Shown: positions 22,395 through 24,539 of the stretch, in pieces | Layout of the letters: each line of letters begins with the position of its first letter | Numbering within the stretch: the stretch's first letter is position 1 | Source: Chloroflexota bacterium | GTDB lineage: Bacteria > Chloroflexota > Anaerolineae > 4572-78 | Direction: 5' to 3' | Assembly: GCA_024278725.1 (NCBI GenBank) | Contig: JAJRSQ010000162.1 | Location: forward strand, 1-24,539 | DNA: 24,539 bases | The notes under the pieces: model-generated | What the model was told of the DNA's origin: nothing | Database searches by the model: none | What the model saw: the letters and a program-made list of their open reading frames with translations, nothing else | Translations under genes and position numbers: made by a program

Positions 22395-23315
22395 ATGACC
22401 ACCAAAAGACACACATTCAAACAGTTCATCTCACTGGTAATTGCATTGATGGTTGTTTTTTTCGCCGTTTCGGTTGCATCTGCCAACGGCGGTCCGCACA
22501 ATGGTGTGGACGTGGGAACACCCGATTGCGCCTCGTGCCATCGCATCAATTCCGCCTCCGGCACGCAGTCGCTTTTGGTGCAGGACACCACCACGCTGTG
22601 CATGTCATGTCACGGCACGGGGTTGGGCGCAAACACCAACGTGGCAGACGGAATGTACATGGCAGGCGGCGATGATTATCGGTACAATGAGGGGCTGGCG
22701 AATACCCCCGATGGCGCGCCGTTGCTGGGCGGTGGATTTGTGAGCTACAAAGGCAAGCCCGTGACCTCGGCGCACGATGTGGTGGACGGTAGCTCGATGG
22801 CTTGGGGCAACGGGGTTGCTCGCGGCGCTTCGGCATCGCTGGCGCAGTCGATGAGTTGCACCAGTTGCCACGACCCGCACGGCTCGTCGAATTACCGGAT
22901 GTTGCGGGAAACCATCAACGGGAAGCCGGTATCGGTGGAACAGGTGGACGAAGGCGCGGCAAAAGATTACGACACCGAAAACTGGGGCGCGGGTGTGGAT
23001 AGTCTGTGCGCGGCGTGCCACGACAGCTACAACGTCACTTCCGCCGGTTCCGGCAGCGACATCGCAATGGTGTCATCGGGCGGATATACCCACCGTGTCG
23101 GGATGAGCTTCAGCGACGGCAGCAACGTCAACCCGGAAACCATCGGGTTTGAGGGATACACCCTGCCGTTGGCGCAGAGTGGCAACGGTGATTTGGTCGC
23201 CTGTATGACCTGCCATCTGCCGCACGGCACATCTGCCACCACCGGCGACGGACGGGACACCAATCTCATTCGGATGGATAACAGCGGGGTGTGTCAGGTT
23301 TGCCACCAACTGTAG
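22395..23315 (+). CDS. Secreted hexaheme c-type cytochrome (CxxCH protein)
   Basis: This 306-residue protein has a signal peptide (FISLVIALMVVFFAVSVASA, cleavage near residue 30). Six C-x-x-C-H heme sites lie at residues 45, 69, 155, 205, 270 and 300. CTSCHDPHGSSNYRML and CMTCHLPHGTSATT are typical of the doubled-CxxCH family, in which a heme motif is followed by a PHG turn. It should be exported and loaded with heme c outside the membrane, serving in electron transfer. The acceptor or donor is unknown; extracellular or metal/nitrogen-oxide respiration are options. GGAGG lies 6 bases before the ATG. It has its own activator-type promoter and a terminator. The next gene is a kinase that also carries heme c motifs. 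Confidence 0.93.
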   Translation: MTTKRHTFKQFISLVIALMVVFFAVSVASANGGPHNGVDVGTPDCASCHRINSASGTQSLLVQDTTTLCMSCHGTGLGANTNVADGMYMAGGDDYRYNEGLANTPDGAPLLGGGFVSYKGKPVTSAHDVVDGSSMAWGNGVARGASASLAQSMSCTSCHDPHGSSNYRMLRETINGKPVSVEQVDEGAAKDYDTENWGAGVDSLCAACHDSYNVTSAGSGSDIAMVSSGGYTHRVGMSFSDGSNVNPETIGFEGYTLPLAQSGNGDLVACMTCHLPHGTSATTGDGRDTNLIRMDNSGVCQVCHQL

Positions 23316-23328
23316 CCCAATGACTGCA

Positions 23329-23359
23329 ACCCTCTTTCGGAATGGAAGAGGGTTTTTTT
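23329..23359 (+). terminator. Rho-independent terminator of the cytochrome gene
   Basis: ACCCTCTT (23329-23336) pairs with AAGAGGGT (23346-23353) around a 9-base loop. It is followed by a run of seven T (23353-23359), 14 bases after the stop codon. Confidence 0.9.
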
Positions 23360-23467
23360 ATGCCAAATTTGTCGGCGACCCGGACAATCAGCGGGCAGTC
23401 ACAAATCCGATACCCGTTTTTTCTGCCCGCGTGAGTCCTGTTTCGGTTTTCTTGAAAAGCTCAGAAC

Positions 23468-23491
23468 CTTTGCGCACTTGGCGACTTCGCG
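23468..23491 (+). repeat. Three-unit degenerate octamer repeat
   Basis: CTTTGCGC, ACTTGGCG and ACTTCGCG follow each other at an 8-base period and lead into GTGAAA. Similar 'cttggcg' octamers occur between genes in many bacteria. Apart from the terminator before it and the promoter at 23557, I see nothing else in the 343-base gap from 23316 to 23658. Confidence 0.5.
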
Positions 23492-23556
23492 GTGAAAAAC
23501 CCCATTTTTGCAGGGGGGTCTTTTCCTGAAAATTGAAACGCACCCGTCAACATTCA

Positions 23557-23584
23557 TTGACAATAGCCGTAAAACACCTATAAT
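23557..23584 (+). promoter_or_regulatory. Perfect consensus promoter of the heme-sensor kinase
   Basis: TTGACA (23557-23562) and TATAAT (23579-23584) are both perfect, with a 16-bp spacer. The start codon follows 75 bases after the -10, leaving a leader of roughly 65-70 bases. Confidence 0.75.
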
Positions 23585-23658
23585 GCACTCGGTGGACTTG
23601 ATGCCGTCGCTCAATCATAACTGTCCAACAGACGTTGATTTCTCGGAGACCCATTGGC

Positions 23659-24539
23659 GTGTTGTCTCGACTAAGACATATTGTGTTGGTGTTGCGAAAG
23701 AATCTGATTTTCCGATTTTCCATCGGGGTTATTTTGCCGGTGGTTTTGGTCATGACCTCGATGGCGGTTTTGCACTATGTGCGGGAATTGCGATTGTTTG
23801 AACGCCAAACGGAACTCAACTCGGTGCGGGTTGCCGATTTGATGGCGGGCAGTTTGCGCTACGCCATGCTGAAAAACGACCACAATATGATGGCGGGGGT
23901 GATGCTGGCGGGCAGCAAGGTTGAGAATCTGGAGCGCATCCAGCTCATCAACCCGGAGGGCGAAGTGCGGGCGGCATTCCCCAGCCGTTTGATTGGAACC
24001 CGGTACGACATCAACAGCATCGGATGCGAGGAATGTCACCGCCTGCCGGTGGCAAAACGTCCGCAGATGATACGGTACGCGGTGGGCAAAAACACCATTC
24101 GGGTAGCGTCGCCCATTATGAACGACCCGGATTGCTTCGCCTGCCACAGCAACGATGACGTTCATCTGGGTATGATGCTCGTTGATATTTCGCTGGCGGA
24201 AATTGAGAACCATCTGCAACAAGATTTGCTCATGGAACTGCTCATCACGTTGGCAACCACCACCATCGCGCTGTTGGGGATATACTGGATGCTGCAACGG
24301 TTGCTGTTGCGGCGTATGCGCGCCTTGCGCGAACCGCTGCTCAGTTTCGCGGCGGGGGATTTTTCGGCGCGGTTGCCCGTCACCCCCGGACCGCCCAACG
24401 AGCTTGACCATCTGGCGGAAACGTTCAATGAGATGGCGGATAGATTGTCTCGGCACACCCAGCAGCGGGAAGAACGCACGGCGCTCCGCGAGCGCGCCAT
24501 TCGGGAGGAGCGGGAACGCATCGCCCGTGAATTGCATGA
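23659..24539 (+). CDS. Membrane histidine kinase with di-heme c periplasmic sensor domain, 3' part cut by window edge
   Basis: The frame is open from an upstream stop at 23599 to the window end. The best start is GTG at 23659, with GGAGA 9 bases before it. TM1 lies at about residues 23-41. The periplasmic domain (42-190) contains two heme-c sites, CEECH (123-127) and CFACH (159-163). TM2 is at about 191-213, then HAMP (about 214-266; LSFAAGDFSARLPV, LAETFNEMADRL). The last residues, REERERIARELH, are the phospho-acceptor helix of a NarL-partner kinase, with H293 as the likely phospho-His. Heme redox state or a bound gas would be the natural signal. The ATPase domain and any partner regulator lie beyond the window. 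Confidence 0.87.
   Translation, partial: MLSRLRHIVLVLRKNLIFRFSIGVILPVVLVMTSMAVLHYVRELRLFERQTELNSVRVADLMAGSLRYAMLKNDHNMMAGVMLAGSKVENLERIQLINPEGEVRAAFPSRLIGTRYDINSIGCEECHRLPVAKRPQMIRYAVGKNTIRVASPIMNDPDCFACHSNDDVHLGMMLVDISLAEIENHLQQDLLMELLITLATTTIALLGIYWMLQRLLLRRMRALREPLLSFAAGDFSARLPVTPGPPNELDHLAETFNEMADRLSRHTQQREERTALRERAIREERERIARELH

Noticed and set aside
23499..23519. Possible second terminator (ACCCC/GGGGT hairpin)
   Set aside because: The stem is only 5 bp with an 11-base loop, no gene ends nearby on either strand, and the T-run on the plus strand is interrupted.
23671..24537. Minus-strand open frame of 288 codons at the right edge
   Set aside because: The plus strand here encodes TM helices, two CxxCH sites, HAMP and a kinase helix in order, so the minus frame is a shadow.

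Overview
The window (about 55-60% GC by eye) is most likely from a free-living Chloroflexota bacterium of the Anaerolineae/Ardenticatenia type. This is inferred, not proven. It rests on a secreted protein ending in a YLPLL-type C-terminus, on large sensory proteins with mixed domains, on degenerate heptamer repeats in intergenic DNA, and on an overall gene style that fits that phylum. No rRNA, tRNA or CRISPR array was recognised.

Layout. 1-2149 (-): 5'-complete but 3'-cut MASE3-PAS-PAS-GAF sensor protein. 2297-4476 (+): small membrane protein, selA (selenocysteine synthase) and a zinc-ribbon protein. 4480-5433 (-): response regulator with a Roadblock/LC7 output domain. 5749-7823 (+): an OsmC-family peroxidase-like gene whose catalytic Cys codon is UGA, followed by a flavin disulfide reductase. 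The OsmC gene is bracketed by two insertions of one MITE family. 7917-12079 (+): galT, a methyl-accepting chemotaxis protein and a secreted protein. 12085-17746 (-): LysE exporter, sugar-nucleotide epimerase, methyltransferase, then a relA/spoT - soluble histidine kinase - small membrane protein operon. 18045-22140 (-): a compact three-gene operon of an alpha/beta hydrolase, a caspase-like protease and an unrecognised protein with a C-terminal helix-turn-helix. 22395-24539 (+): a hexaheme cytochrome c and a histidine kinase (cut by the window end) whose periplasmic domain itself carries two heme c motifs.

Three stories stand out. (1) Selenium: selA lies 1.7 kb from an OsmC gene with UGA exactly at the first redox Cys and a SECIS-compatible hairpin 26 nt further on. 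A later in-frame TAA shows that this copy is decayed, split or mis-sequenced. (2) The hydrolase-caspase-HTH operon has the compact, coupled architecture of a conflict or programmed-death module and matches no named system known to me. (3) The hexaheme cytochrome has an operator-like array of six hexamers spaced exactly 11 bp apart overlapping its -35 region, and it is followed by a heme-sensing kinase with its own perfect consensus promoter. Three MITEs with target-site duplications, carrying REP-like hairpin cores, show that the neighbourhood is actively rearranged by small elements.
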